From assembly GCF_014196595.1 (NCBI RefSeq), contig NZ_JACIEA010000001.1, forward strand, positions 1,234,546-1,298,545: a DNA stretch of 64,000 nt, given 5' to 3'. This document shows, piece by piece, positions 25,927 to 35,920 of the stretch (within the stretch, counting starts at the first letter, position 1; every line of letters starts with the position of its first letter). The notes below the pieces were generated by a model. The model was not told where the DNA came from. It saw only the letters and a program-made list of their open reading frames with translations, and searched no databases. Origin of the DNA: Sphingorhabdus rigui (lineage in GTDB: Bacteria; Pseudomonadota; Alphaproteobacteria; Sphingomonadales; Sphingomonadaceae). A program made the position numbers and the translations under genes.

Positions 25927-27983
25927 CCGCCGCGAAGCGTCGCCACACCTGCATCTCGTTCAAACAGATAGAGAGCCACACGGGCAGCCTGCCCCCGCGG
26001 GCCATCAAGCCCGCCGTCGCGTTCCAACAAAAGCCGCGCATCGTCGGCTGCAACGCCGATGAGTTCACGCACTTGCTCTGGCGTGGCAACGCGAAACGGG
26101 CTGTCGCCCGATTGACGTGTTCCCAGCATTTCGCCGGCACCGCGCAGCTTAAGATCTTCCTCAGCGATACGAAAGCCGTCATTGGTTTCGCGCATAAGCG
26201 CAAGACGCGCACGCGCAGTCTCACCAATTTGCGTCGTACGGACCAGAATACAGACAGATTTCTCTGACCCGCGACCGACGCGACCGCGCAGCTGATGCAA
26301 TTGCGCAAGGCCAAAGCGATCCGCGGCCTCTATCACCATCAGGCTGGCATTGGGCACATCCACGCCGACTTCGATGACGGTCGTCGCCACAAGCAACCGG
26401 GTTTCACCCGCAACGAAGCGTTCCATTACCGCGTCTTTTTCCGCACCCCGCATACGCCCGTGCACCAACGCAACCTGCGGTCCAAAGCGCAAGCGGAGCA
26501 TTTCTGCGCGCTGCTCGGCGGCGGCAAGGTCGCTCTTGTCGCTTTCTTCAACCAACGGACAAACCCAAAACGCCTGTTTTCCGGCGGCGAGATGGCGCGC
26601 AACGCCGTCAATCAATTCAGCAAGCCTATCCTGCGACATGACGCGTGTTTCCACAGGCGTACGACCGGGCGGAAGTTCATCAAGGATCGAGCTGTCCATT
26701 TCGCCATAAGCCGCAAGCGCAAGGCTGCGCGGGATAGGCGTTGCCGTCATCACCAGCAGATGCGGAACACCCCTGCCCTTGCGCGATAGCATGAGCCGCT
26801 GGGAAACGCCGAAACGATGCTGCTCGTCGATAACGGCCACGGCGAGCGACTTGTAGGTCACGGCCTCTTGGAAAATCGCATGCGTGCCAACGAGGATGTG
26901 GATCGAACCGTCAGCCAGCCCCATCAACGTTGCTTCGCGCAGGCTGCCTTTCTCGCGGCCCGTTAGGATGGCAATATTCACGGGCATCCCCGCCAACAGC
27001 TTTTGAAGACCGGCATAATGCTGGCGCGCCAGAATTTCGGTTGGCGCCAACATCGCCGCCTGCATCCCCGACTCCACCGCACGCAGCAATGCCATGAGCG
27101 CAACCATCGTCTTGCCCGCGCCGACATCGCCCTGAAGCAAGCGCAACATGGGCCGTGATTGCGCCAAGTCCCCCTCAATTTCGGCAATAGCGCGCTGCTG
27201 CGCACCCGTGAGGGCAAATGGCAGCTTCAACAGCGAGATTAACGAGCCATCACCCGCCACGGGCACAGCAGTACGTTTGTCCATCGCCGCGCGGATAAGC
27301 CGCATAGCGAGCTGATTGCTGAACAGTTCATCATAGGCCAGCCTGTCCCGCACGGACTGGTCGTCCCTGCGGTGCACAGTTCCCATGGCAGCCGCCCAGT
27401 TGGGCCAGTTCCGGCCAGCGACCAAAGTTGGCTCAATCCATTCGGGCAGGTCCGGCACATCCTGCAATGCGGCCCCCGCAAGTTGGCCCATGCGTTTGTT
27501 GGTCAGTCCATCCGATAGCGGATAAATCGGCTCCGCAAGGCCAGGTGACGTATCGCTGTCGACGGGGACGACATGATCAGGGTGCACCATTTGCAATTCG
27601 TCGCCATAGCGTTCGAGCTTGCCCGAAATGATCCGTTTCTCACCAACGGGCAGTTGCTTGCGCGCCCATCCACCATTTCGGCCGAAAAAAGTGAGCGTCA
27701 GATAGTTTCCAGCGACATCCGCAACGAATATCCGCAACGGTGCGCGGGCGTTGTTGCTGTTGCGGTGGTCCATGACTGTAACGGTGACAATGATGTTGCT
27801 GCCGACATCGGCGACATCCAGCACGGAAACCGCTTTGCGATAGGTCCAGTTGGCCGGAAAATGATACAGCACATCCTTCACCCGCTCGAGCCCAAGGCGC
27901 TCGAGAGGCTTTGCCAGACCAGGGCCGACGCCCTTCATGGCGCGAACTTCTGCAAATAACGGATTGAGTATATCGGGACGCAT
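25923..27983 (-). CDS. recG: ATP-dependent DNA helicase RecG
   Basis: A protein of 686 residues. The N-terminal wedge/OB domain occupies about 1-200; the superfamily 2 helicase core has LLQGDVGAGKTMVALMALL (Walker A), VIDEQHRFGVSQR (DEQH box), LVMTATPIPRSLALA and the C-terminal LHQLRGRVGRG. RecG remodels stalled replication forks and Holliday junctions. It is divergent from sdhE-mfd, an arrangement conserved in alphaproteobacteria, and its 3' end overlaps the PilZ gene by a few bases. Confidence 0.96.
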   Translation of the reverse strand: MRPDILNPLFAEVRAMKGVGPGLAKPLERLGLERVKDVLYHFPANWTYRKAVSVLDVADVGSNIIVTVTVMDHRNSNNARAPLRIFVADVAGNYLTLTFFGRNGGWARKQLPVGEKRIISGKLERYGDELQMVHPDHVVPVDSDTSPGLAEPIYPLSDGLTNKRMGQLAGAALQDVPDLPEWIEPTLVAGRNWPNWAAAMGTVHRRDDQSVRDRLAYDELFSNQLAMRLIRAAMDKRTAVPVAGDGSLISLLKLPFALTGAQQRAIAEIEGDLAQSRPMLRLLQGDVGAGKTMVALMALLRAVESGMQAAMLAPTEILARQHYAGLQKLLAGMPVNIAILTGREKGSLREATLMGLADGSIHILVGTHAIFQEAVTYKSLAVAVIDEQHRFGVSQRLMLSRKGRGVPHLLVMTATPIPRSLALAAYGEMDSSILDELPPGRTPVETRVMSQDRLAELIDGVARHLAAGKQAFWVCPLVEESDKSDLAAAEQRAEMLRLRFGPQVALVHGRMRGAEKDAVMERFVAGETRLLVATTVIEVGVDVPNASLMVIEAADRFGLAQLHQLRGRVGRGSEKSVCILVRTTQIGETARARLALMRETNDGFRIAEEDLKLRGAGEMLGTRQSGDSPFRVATPEQVRELIGVAADDARLLLERDGGLDGPRGQAARVALYLFERDAGVATLRGG

Positions 27984-28043
27984 GACTAGGGCCGCTTATA
28001 ACCCGATAATCATTTCACGCCACCAGCATAAAGGATGCGTTAC

Positions 28044-28331
28044 ATGGACGCTGCCCCCTATCGTCGCAAACTGCATTATCGTGCACATCACCGTGGCACG
28101 CGCGAAGCGGACGCCATGGTCGGCGGCTTTTTCGACCAATGTTCGGCCAACTGGGGCGAAGCCGAATATGAATGGTTCGAACGTTTGATTGAAGAGGAAG
28201 ATGTCGACATCATGGCGTGGGCACTCGGCACTGCGCCGCCCGATCCTGCCTTTGCAGGGCCATTGATGGAGCAACTGATGCAGCTGAATTTCATCACGCT
28301 GCCTGAGGGGCTTAGCACCCAAACATCATGA
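28044..28331 (+). CDS. sdhE: Succinate dehydrogenase assembly factor SdhE
   Basis: A protein of 95 residues of the SdhE/Sdh5 (DUF339) family, which promotes covalent attachment of FAD to SdhA. The family motif is visible as HHRGTREADAM near the N-terminus (RGxxE), and the mid part YEWFERLIEEEDVDIMAW is typical. I place the start at 28044, with AAGGA 8 nt upstream; the ATG at 28035 overlaps that Shine-Dalgarno. The stop overlaps the mfd ATG (ATGA). It sits between recG and mfd as in many alphaproteobacteria. Confidence 0.92.
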   Translation: MDAAPYRRKLHYRAHHRGTREADAMVGGFFDQCSANWGEAEYEWFERLIEEEDVDIMAWALGTAPPDPAFAGPLMEQLMQLNFITLPEGLSTQTS

Positions 28332-31300
28332 TTGATTTGCAGCGGATCACAACCAGTCGCAACGCGCTGACGCTCGCGTCGGTGCCGCAGGGTTTTGCGC
28401 CGCTTCTGCTTGCCGACCTGACACGCGCGGCCAAAGCACGCACGCTGTACATCGCGCCTGATGAGGCGGCGATGCGGGCAATTGCCGACGCCGTGCCGTT
28501 TTTTGCGCCTGAACTTGAAATATTGATTCTGCCGGGATGGGATTGCCTGCCCTATGATCGCGCATCGCCCTCGGTTGCGGTCACGTCGCAGCGCATGTCG
28601 ACATTGCAAGCGCTTCAGCAGCCTGCAAAAAAGAAGCAGCTGGTGGTCACTACCATCGGTGCAGTCATCCAAAAATATGTCACGCCCTTCCGCATTCGCC
28701 AGACGGGCGAACGCTTGGCCGCTGGCCGCGAAATCAGCCGCGAACGGCTTGCATCATTGCTGCAGTCCAACGGCTATTTCCGCGTAGATACCGTTGCCGA
28801 CGCAGGCGAATTCGCGATCCGCGGAAGCATCGTCGACCTATTTCCCGCCGGAAGCGAAGTCGGCCTTCGCCTCGATTTCTTCGGTGACGAAATCGAAAGC
28901 ATCCGCCGTTTCAATCCGTCGGATCAGCGCAGCATCGACCAAGTCGAACATTTCGATATCTTGCCCGCGGTTGAAGCCCTCATGGACGAAGACGCGATTA
29001 AGCGTTTTCGTGTTGGCTATCGCGAACGCTTTGGCGTGACCGCAACGGGCGACCCGCTCTACCAGGCCGTCTCGGAAGGCCGCAGGCTTTCGGGCATGGA
29101 CCATTGGCTGCCATTGTTTGAAGAGCGCATGGCGACGATCTTTGACCATGTCGGGGACGACGCGCTTGTCATTCGTGACAGTGGCACGATTGCCGCGGGC
29201 CAATCGCGGCTGGACTCCATTACCGATTATCACGAAAACCGCGTGAAGGCGCAGGCGGCCGAACCCGGCAGCTATCGCCCCTTGCCGCCCGAGATGCTCT
29301 ATTTAAGTGGCGGCGAACTCGACCAGCTTTTCGACGATAATGCCGCGCACCTCATCACGCCATTCGCGCAGCCCGATTCCGCGAGCGTCATTGATTTCGG
29401 CATCACCGCAGCGCGCGATTTCGCACCGGAACGCACGCAGAAAGCCAATGTCTACGAAGCCGTCGCCGCGCATCTAAAATCGTTGCACAGCAAAAAGACC
29501 AAAACCATCATCGCGAGCTATTCCAATGGCGCACGCGAGCGGTTGAAGGGTTTGCTGGCCGATCATGGCGCGCCGTCCATCGTCGATGCGGACAGTTGGC
29601 AGCGAGCATTGGGCGTGGCCGCCGGGCGGACGGCAATGGTTGTGTTGCCACTGGACCATGGATTTTCAACGCCGGACATAGCCGTCTTAAGCGAACAGGA
29701 CATGCTGGGCGACCGGCTCGTGCGCCGGCAAAAGCGCCGTAAATCCGCCGATGCCTTCATGGCCGAACTTGCCGCGCTGACCCCCGGCGATCTCGTGGTG
29801 CATCAGGACCATGGTATTGGCCGTTATGAAGGCCTGATTTCGATACCCGTGGGCAACAGTCCCCATGATTGCGTTGCCCTGACTTATTCCGGCGGAGACA
29901 AGCTGTATGTCCCCGTTGAGAATATCGACGTTCTGTCACGTTATGGCTCCGACAGCGAGCATGTGTCGCTCGACAAGCTGGGTGGTGAGGCATGGCAGCG
30001 GCGCAAGTCGAAGCTGAAAGAACGCATCCGCGCAATCGCGGGTGATTTGCTCAAAACCGCTGCAGAACGCGCGCTTCGTCCGGGTTCCATCATTGAAGTC
30101 GATGGTCCCGCTTATGCCGGCTTTGTCGACCGTTTCCCGTATGAAGAAACCGAAGATCAGTTGCGCGTAATTGAAGAAGTGCTTCAGGATTTGTCCGCAG
30201 GCAAACCCATGGACCGGCTCGTGTGCGGCGATGTCGGCTTTGGAAAAACCGAAGTCGCCATGCGCGCGGCATTTGCAGCGGCGATGGCGGGTCTTCAGGT
30301 CGCGGTGATTGCGCCGACGACGTTGCTGGCGCGGCAGCATTATTCGAACTTTGCCGAACGTTTCCGCGGCCTGCCGTTAAAGCTCGGCCGGCTTTCACGG
30401 CTCGTACCGACCGCCGAAGCCACACAAACGCGTGAAGCGCTGGCGGATGGCACTTTGGATATCGTGATTGGGACACATGCCGTTCTTGCAAAGTCGCTTG
30501 CGTTCAAACGGCTTGGCCTCGTCATCGTGGACGAAGAACAACGGTTCGGCGTCAATCATAAGGAGCAATTGAAAGCGCTGAAGACCGACGTGCATATGCT
30601 GACGCTGACGGCGACACCGATCCCGCGCACGCTGCAAATGGCGATGTCGGGCTTGCGCGAGCTGTCCGTCATCCAGACGCCCCCTGTCGACCGTCTAGCG
30701 GTGCGTACCTATGTTATGCCTTGGGACCCCGTGGTGCTGCGCGAAGCATTGCTGCGCGAACATTATCGCGGAGGGCAAAGCTTCTTTGTCGTGCCGCGCA
30801 TAACCGATCTTACCGAGATCGAAGAATATCTGCGCACTGAAGTACCTGAAGTTAAATATGTCACCGCGCACGGGCAAATGTCACCGACGCAGGTCGAAGA
30901 ACGCATGAGCGCATTCTATGAAAAACGCTACGACGTCCTGCTGTCGACGACGATTGTCGAAAGCGGACTGGACATACCGAGCGCCAACACCTTGATCATT
31001 CACCGCGCCGACCGCTTTGGCCTTGCCCAATTATATCAGCTGCGCGGTCGCGTCGGGCGTTCGAAAACCCGTGCTTATGCCTATCTGACGCATGAGCCGA
31101 ATCGCGTACTGACCGAAACGGCCGAAAAGCGTCTGAAGGTGCTTGGTGATCTCGATAGCCTTGGCGCCGGGTTCCAGCTTGCGAGCCACGATCTCGACAT
31201 TCGCGGTGCGGGCAACTTGGTTGGCGATGAACAGTCCGGCCATATCAAAGAGGTCGGCTTTGAATTGTACCAATCGATGCTGGAAGAGGCGATCTTGGAA

Positions 31301-31813
31301 GCGCGCGCTGGCGCACATGGGCTCGCGAAACCGCGTGGCAGCTTCTCGCCGCAAATCACCATCGATGCGCCAATCCTCATTCCCGAAGATTATGTACCCG
31401 ATCTGTCGGTCCGCATGGCGCTCTATCGCCGTTTGAACGATCTCGAGGAAGGTCAGGACATCGAAGGATTCGCCGCGGAAATGACCGATCGCTTCGGCCC
31501 GATACCGGAACCAACGCAGAACCTGCTGAAGCTTATCCAGATCAAGCAAAACGCGCTCGTTGCGCAGGTCGCAAAAATAGAGGTCGGTGCCCGTGGTACG
31601 TTGGTCAGTTTCCATCAGGATACACCGCCTAATGTCCCAGGATTGCTCGCCTATGTCGACAAATTGGGCGAGACCGCAAAGCTGCGTCCCGACAGCAAGC
31701 TGGTTATCAACCGCATATGGGGCGACCCGGCAGCGCGGCTCAACGGCTGTTTGCAGCTGTCGCGCGGCCTTGCAAACCTTGCCCGCCGGCATGGTTCCCC
31801 TTCACGCCCATAG
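28328..31813 (+). CDS. mfd: Transcription-repair coupling factor Mfd
   Basis: A protein of 1161 residues. The order of domains is UvrB-homology region (about 1-350), RNA polymerase interacting domain (TPGDLVVHQDHGIGRYEGL onward), helicase with VCGDVGFGKTEVAMRAA and VIVDEEQRFGV, motif VI in QLYQLRGRVGRS, and the C-terminal TRCF domain. Mfd removes stalled RNA polymerase at lesions and recruits UvrA. The start ATG overlaps the sdhE stop. moaA follows about 80 bp downstream on the same strand. Confidence 0.97.
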   Translation: MIDLQRITTSRNALTLASVPQGFAPLLLADLTRAAKARTLYIAPDEAAMRAIADAVPFFAPELEILILPGWDCLPYDRASPSVAVTSQRMSTLQALQQPAKKKQLVVTTIGAVIQKYVTPFRIRQTGERLAAGREISRERLASLLQSNGYFRVDTVADAGEFAIRGSIVDLFPAGSEVGLRLDFFGDEIESIRRFNPSDQRSIDQVEHFDILPAVEALMDEDAIKRFRVGYRERFGVTATGDPLYQAVSEGRRLSGMDHWLPLFEERMATIFDHVGDDALVIRDSGTIAAGQSRLDSITDYHENRVKAQAAEPGSYRPLPPEMLYLSGGELDQLFDDNAAHLITPFAQPDSASVIDFGITAARDFAPERTQKANVYEAVAAHLKSLHSKKTKTIIASYSNGARERLKGLLADHGAPSIVDADSWQRALGVAAGRTAMVVLPLDHGFSTPDIAVLSEQDMLGDRLVRRQKRRKSADAFMAELAALTPGDLVVHQDHGIGRYEGLISIPVGNSPHDCVALTYSGGDKLYVPVENIDVLSRYGSDSEHVSLDKLGGEAWQRRKSKLKERIRAIAGDLLKTAAERALRPGSIIEVDGPAYAGFVDRFPYEETEDQLRVIEEVLQDLSAGKPMDRLVCGDVGFGKTEVAMRAAFAAAMAGLQVAVIAPTTLLARQHYSNFAERFRGLPLKLGRLSRLVPTAEATQTREALADGTLDIVIGTHAVLAKSLAFKRLGLVIVDEEQRFGVNHKEQLKALKTDVHMLTLTATPIPRTLQMAMSGLRELSVIQTPPVDRLAVRTYVMPWDPVVLREALLREHYRGGQSFFVVPRITDLTEIEEYLRTEVPEVKYVTAHGQMSPTQVEERMSAFYEKRYDVLLSTTIVESGLDIPSANTLIIHRADRFGLAQLYQLRGRVGRSKTRAYAYLTHEPNRVLTETAEKRLKVLGDLDSLGAGFQLASHDLDIRGAGNLVGDEQSGHIKEVGFELYQSMLEEAILEARAGAHGLAKPRGSFSPQITIDAPILIPEDYVPDLSVRMALYRRLNDLEEGQDIEGFAAEMTDRFGPIPEPTQNLLKLIQIKQNALVAQVAKIEVGARGTLVSFHQDTPPNVPGLLAYVDKLGETAKLRPDSKLVINRIWGDPAARLNGCLQLSRGLANLARRHGSPSRP

Positions 31814-31890
31814 CAGCGAAAAACTTTCCGAACCCTTTCGGCAAATTAATTCAGCTTGGTAGCGCAAGCATTTCCGCTTACATCGCAAAA

Positions 31891-32877
31891 ATGATCGACG
31901 GATTTGGACGCAGTATCGACTATTTACGGATATCGGTGACCGACCGTTGCAATTTCCGTTGCACATATTGCATGCCCGAAATGCAGAGCTTTTTGCCGCA
32001 TCCCGATTTGCTAAGCTATGATGAAATCGCAGCTTTGGTCGCTCGGTTTATAGACCATGGCATTCGCAAAATTCGCCTAACGGGTGGCGAACCGCTGGTT
32101 CGCCGTGACATTGCCGTTCTGATCAACGCCCTTGGGCAGCATGTGAAAAGCGGCGCGCTTGAAGAGTTGACGATGACGACCAACGGCAGCCGGTTGGAAC
32201 AATTCGCGCCCATTCTTGCCAGCGCTGGCATGAAACGTATCAATGTAAGCTTGGATACGCTCGACCCGGATCAGTTTAAGACGATCAGCCGGGGGGGAGA
32301 CCTCGACACGGTATTGAAGGGCATTCACGCGGCCAAAGCCCATGGCCTCGCCGTCAAAATCAACATGGTTGCCCTAAAGGGCGAAAATGAAGACGCGCTC
32401 ATGCCCATGGTGGCGTTTTGCGCGGAGCAGGGCTTTGATCTTACACTGATTGAAACAATGCCGCTTGGAACGGGCGTATCGGAACGCGAGGCGCAATATA
32501 TCTCGCTCGACGCATTCACCGCCCCCATCCGCCAACAATATGACCTGCATCCGCTGGCGCATAAAAGCGCTGGACCTGCCCGTTATTGGCGCGTCGATCC
32601 ATTGGGTCTGCGCCTGGGCCTTATCACGCCAATGAGCCAGAATTTTTGCGACCAATGCAACCGCATCCGCCTTACTACCGATGGCAAAATCTATATGTGC
32701 CTTGGGTCAGAACTGCACGTCGATTTGCGCAAAGCATTGCGCGAAGGCGTGCCTTCCGACGTCGACCATTTGCTTCAGACGGCTTTGCGGCTTAAACCCC
32801 AACGCCATGAATTTGAAAACCAATTCGCACAGCCTGACTTGAGGTTGACGCGACATATGAATGCTACAGGCGGATGA
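31891..32877 (+). CDS. moaA: GTP 3',8-cyclase MoaA
   Basis: A protein of 328 residues, a radical SAM enzyme of molybdenum cofactor synthesis that rearranges GTP with MoaC. The N-terminal cluster cysteines are Cys20, Cys24 and Cys27 (CNFRCTYC); the C-terminal cluster site is NFCDQCNRIRL with a later Cys (YMCLG), and the chain ends in Gly-Gly, required for activity in the family. The start is the ATG at 31891; the longer open frame overlaps mfd and is not similar to the family. Other moa genes are absent here. nadK follows with an ATGA overlap. Confidence 0.95.
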   Translation: MIDGFGRSIDYLRISVTDRCNFRCTYCMPEMQSFLPHPDLLSYDEIAALVARFIDHGIRKIRLTGGEPLVRRDIAVLINALGQHVKSGALEELTMTTNGSRLEQFAPILASAGMKRINVSLDTLDPDQFKTISRGGDLDTVLKGIHAAKAHGLAVKINMVALKGENEDALMPMVAFCAEQGFDLTLIETMPLGTGVSEREAQYISLDAFTAPIRQQYDLHPLAHKSAGPARYWRVDPLGLRLGLITPMSQNFCDQCNRIRLTTDGKIYMCLGSELHVDLRKALREGVPSDVDHLLQTALRLKPQRHEFENQFAQPDLRLTRHMNATGG

Positions 32878-33650
32878 CCCAATATACGCAACTTGCGATA
32901 ATATCGTCGGCGACGCCGCAGGCGCGTGAAGCCGAAGCACAACTTCGCGAAGTCCATGACTTTGTCTCGCTGGATAATGCCGACGCCGTAATCGTCCTGG
33001 GCGGCGATGGCCACATGCTGCAGGTTTTGCATCAATTGTTGGAAAGCCGCCGTGACATTCCTGCTTACGGCATGAACTTGGGCACAATCGGCTTCCTGAT
33101 GAACAGCTGGGATCTGCAAGACCTCCACAGTCGGCTGCAGCGCGCAAAGTCCTTCTCGGTTCGTCCCCTGACGGCAGATATTACAACCGTCAGCGGTCAG
33201 AAGTTCACATTACCCGCGATCAACGAAGTGTCGTTGCTGCGTGAAACCCGGCAAGCGGCCAAGCTCGAGATTTCTGTCAACGGCCGGGCGGTGATCCCGG
33301 AACTTATCAGTGACGGCATATTGGTATCCACGCCCGCTGGTTCGACCGCCTATAACCTTTCTGCAAACGGCCCCATCTTGCCGCTCGATTCGTCGTTGCT
33401 GGCACTGACGCCCATCAGCCCCTTTCGGCCCCGCCGTTGGAAAGGTGCCATTCTTCCAGACCGCTATGTCATCAAAATCAACATTTTGGAGGCCAGCAAG
33501 CGCCCCGTCAGCGCGGTTGCCGACCAGCGCGAGATCCGCGATATTGCGCAAGTAGAAGTGGCGTTAGACCGCAATCGATCACTCACGCTTTTGTTCGATC
33601 CCGAACATGCACTGGATGATCGCATTGCAATGGAACAATTTATTGTCTGA
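32874..33650 (+). CDS. nadK: NAD kinase
   Basis: A protein of 258 residues, the short form common in alphaproteobacteria. The catalytic loop is LGGDGHML, followed by GMNLGTIGFLMN and the NAD-binding STPAGSTAYNLSANGP. It phosphorylates NAD to NADP. The ATG overlaps the moaA stop (ATGA), so the two are co-translated. The tRNA-Asn gene follows 74 bp downstream with its own promoter. Confidence 0.95.
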   Translation: MTQYTQLAIISSATPQAREAEAQLREVHDFVSLDNADAVIVLGGDGHMLQVLHQLLESRRDIPAYGMNLGTIGFLMNSWDLQDLHSRLQRAKSFSVRPLTADITTVSGQKFTLPAINEVSLLRETRQAAKLEISVNGRAVIPELISDGILVSTPAGSTAYNLSANGPILPLDSSLLALTPISPFRPRRWKGAILPDRYVIKINILEASKRPVSAVADQREIRDIAQVEVALDRNRSLTLLFDPEHALDDRIAMEQFIV

Positions 33651-33665
33651 ACTGGCAATGGGCGC

Positions 33666-33695
33666 TTGCCAAATGCGAAAAAGCGCTGCTATAGG
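33666..33695 (+). promoter_or_regulatory. Predicted sigma-70 promoter of tRNA-Asn
   Basis: A -35 box TTGCCA (33666-33671) and a -10 box TATAGG (33690-33695) are separated by 18 bp. A GC-rich discriminator (CGCGCC) follows, as in stringently controlled stable-RNA promoters. The predicted start is near 33702, about 23 nt before the tRNA. Confidence 0.55.
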
Positions 33696-33724
33696 CGCGC
33701 CTCTGCCCGAGGATATCGGGCTGT

Positions 33725-33799
33725 TCCCTGGTAGCTCAGTGGTAGAGCAGTTGACTGTTAATCAATTGGTCGGGGGTTCGAATCCCTCCCGGGGAGCCA
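33725..33799 (+). tRNA. tRNA-Asn (anticodon GTT)
   Basis: The 75-nt gene folds as a cloverleaf. The acceptor arms TCCCTGG (33725-33731) and CCGGGGA (33789-33795) pair with one G:T; the D-arm contains GCTCAGTGGTAGAGC, the anticodon loop is CTGTTAA with GTT, and the T-loop is GGTTCGAATCC. The discriminator is G and CCA is encoded (33797-33799). It is a single tRNA gene after nadK. Confidence 0.96.
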
Positions 33800-33936
33800 T
33801 TTATGCCTGTTACGGCAATGAATAATATATATGTTATTCGATATCCGTTGGCGCACACCCAATTTCGATGCACTTTAGGCCAAGCCATTTAAACTGGTAT
33901 GTTGAACGCTACATTTTCATCGGTTAGGGTTTGAGC

Positions 33937-35076
33937 ATGACATACACATTATGGGGCTCAGCCCATTCTCTCTATACGGGCAAGGCGCGATCCTATCTCA
34001 TCAAAAAGGGCCTGCCTTTTCGCGAGCGCTATCCGTCCGATCCAGAGTTTGCCAGCAGGATACTGCCTGCGGTCGGTCATTTTGTTGTACCCGTGCTCGA
34101 AACGGACAATGGCGAGATTATCCAGGACAGTGGCGATATTATAGACTTTCTGGAGCAGCGCCATGCTGAGCCACCGCTCGAGCCCCAATCGTCCGTGCAA
34201 CAGTGGGTGTCGTTGATTTTTGATGCGTTTGGTTCGGAATATCTGCTGCCGCTGGCGATGCACTATCGCTGGTCCTACCGCGATGAGCAGGAAACATTTT
34301 TGCGTGCAGAATTCGGGCGCGCAATGGTCGCGGGGGTTGATCGCTCCGCACGGCGCGAATCTGCAGCACGGACGATGGAATTTTTTGCCGGCTTCTTACC
34401 CAATCTTGGTGTCTTTCCAGAAGTCATCGCTGCAATGGAAGATTCCTATCTGGCGCTAATCGACGCGCTGGATAACCATTTTCAGCATCATCCCTATTTG
34501 CTGGGCGGCAGGCCCTGCCGCGGCGACTTTGGCATGATGGCGCCGTTGTTTGCGCATCTCGGCCGCGATCCTGTTCCAGCCATGCTGATGAAGACAAAGG
34601 CACCCAACCTGTTCCGCTGGACGGAACGGATGAACGCTGTACCCATCAGCGACGGGGAATATCCCGGCTATGGTGAGGACTACTGCGGTCAGGACACCGT
34701 TCCCGAAACCCTCATTGCTGTGCTCAAAATTGTCTTTGCTGACTGGACACCCGGATTGAAAGCCGATGCCGACTGCTTCAATGCATGGGCGGCGCACAAG
34801 AAAGCTGGCGATGTGGTCTCGCGATCGGGAGAGCCGCAAATTCATCCAAATGTCGGGAAAGTGGAATATCCGTGGCGCGGCGTGACGATGAAGCGGGGCA
34901 GCGCGCCACATATGCTCTGGATGTTTGCCAGAGCACAAGACCTGGCGGCGGGCAGCGCAGGCGAAGCAGGCGAAAGACTGAATGCGCTGATTGAACAAGT
35001 CGGGGGCCAGGAAGCGATGGAACTCAGTCTTGCGAAGCGGATCATGCGCGATAAAAATATGCTGGTTCTTGCCTGA
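33937..35076 (+). CDS. Long glutathione S-transferase-like protein
   Basis: A protein of 379 residues, clearly longer than the usual 200-250 for GSTs. Residues 1-80 are a thioredoxin-like GST N-domain (TLWGSAHSLYTGKARSYL, VPVLETDNGEIIQDSGDIIDFLE, with the cis-Pro and the glutathione-contact Asp-Ser). An all-helical GST C-domain follows (YLLGGRPCRGDFGMMAPLFAHL), then about 130 extra residues with no recognised domain. The ATG at 33937 has AGGG upstream; a TTG two codons earlier is less likely. The gene is isolated between tRNA-Asn and a convergent permease gene. Substrate unknown. Confidence 0.82.
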   Translation: MTYTLWGSAHSLYTGKARSYLIKKGLPFRERYPSDPEFASRILPAVGHFVVPVLETDNGEIIQDSGDIIDFLEQRHAEPPLEPQSSVQQWVSLIFDAFGSEYLLPLAMHYRWSYRDEQETFLRAEFGRAMVAGVDRSARRESAARTMEFFAGFLPNLGVFPEVIAAMEDSYLALIDALDNHFQHHPYLLGGRPCRGDFGMMAPLFAHLGRDPVPAMLMKTKAPNLFRWTERMNAVPISDGEYPGYGEDYCGQDTVPETLIAVLKIVFADWTPGLKADADCFNAWAAHKKAGDVVSRSGEPQIHPNVGKVEYPWRGVTMKRGSAPHMLWMFARAQDLAAGSAGEAGERLNALIEQVGGQEAMELSLAKRIMRDKNMLVLA

Positions 35077-35149
35077 TACTCTTCACGGTTGAAGGCGGGA
35101 TTGTGCCAAAGCGACCGATAGTATTCTGTAGGTCCGCTCGCTCCTAATG

Positions 35150-35896
35150 TTACGAAAGCGCCTGCGCCTGCCAAAGCAGCCGTAGTGCGGCGTATCCGAC
35201 TAATATCGCGGTAAATGTGCGCAGAAGCCGCGGCGACAAATAGCGCATTCCGAATATGCTTCCGATTTGTCCGCCGACCAACACGGCAGCGAGTAACAGA
35301 CCATATTCCATCGCGGGCGCAGCAAGTGACTGTGCACCTGCCTTTATGACCTGCCCTGCCAGCCCTGCGGCCGAATTGATCAGGATATAGAGCGAAGCAA
35401 AGGCGGCGATGCGCCGTGCCTCCGCCCAGCGGATAAGGTGCAATATCGGCGCCATGAATATCCCGCCGCCAATCCCGGACAGACCAGCCAGCAGACCAAC
35501 GCCGCCAGAAATCGCCAACAGCAATGGCTTGGGCAACACCCGTGCCGACAGCTTTTCAGGCTGAAGCAGCAGGGCAATGGCAGATGCAAGTAATGCCCCG
35601 CCCAATATCGTAAGGAAAATCCATTGCTTCAGCGGCACAAGCCCGCCCAGAAACGCGAGAGGCGCGGATACCAGTAACAATGGCATGACCTGTGGCCAAG
35701 ACACCAACCCAGCGCGTATGAAGCGCATGCTGCCGCCCGTCACCACAATGATGTTGCATAATAACGCGATGACCGGAATTAGCCGATAATCAACGCCCCA
35801 CAGCGCCAGCAGCGCCGTATAGGTCGAACCCCCGCCAAAGCCGACCGAGGCGTACACAAAAGCGACGAAAGCGAAGAGTCCAGCCAACCAGATCAT
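35150..35896 (-). CDS. TSUP family permease (TauE/SafE-like)
   Basis: A protein of 248 residues with seven to eight hydrophobic helices. It has the duplicated TSUP motif: GFGGGSTYTALLALWG in the first half and GIGGGIFMAPILHLIRW in the second. The family exports or imports sulfite, sulfonates or other sulfur compounds; the substrate is not predictable. GGAGG lies 6 nt before the ATG. It is 24 bp downstream of secA on the same strand and may be co-transcribed by read-through. Confidence 0.88.
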   Translation of the reverse strand: MIWLAGLFAFVAFVYASVGFGGGSTYTALLALWGVDYRLIPVIALLCNIIVVTGGSMRFIRAGLVSWPQVMPLLLVSAPLAFLGGLVPLKQWIFLTILGGALLASAIALLLQPEKLSARVLPKPLLLAISGGVGLLAGLSGIGGGIFMAPILHLIRWAEARRIAAFASLYILINSAAGLAGQVIKAGAQSLAAPAMEYGLLLAAVLVGGQIGSIFGMRYLSPRLLRTFTAILVGYAALRLLWQAQALS

Positions 35897-35920
35897 CCCC
35901 GCCCTCCCCGTTCAATGCCT

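Noticed and set aside
33800-33936. Integration site next to tRNA-Asn
   Set aside because: No integrase gene or repeat of the tRNA 3' end is found downstream; the following gene is an ordinary GST-like gene.
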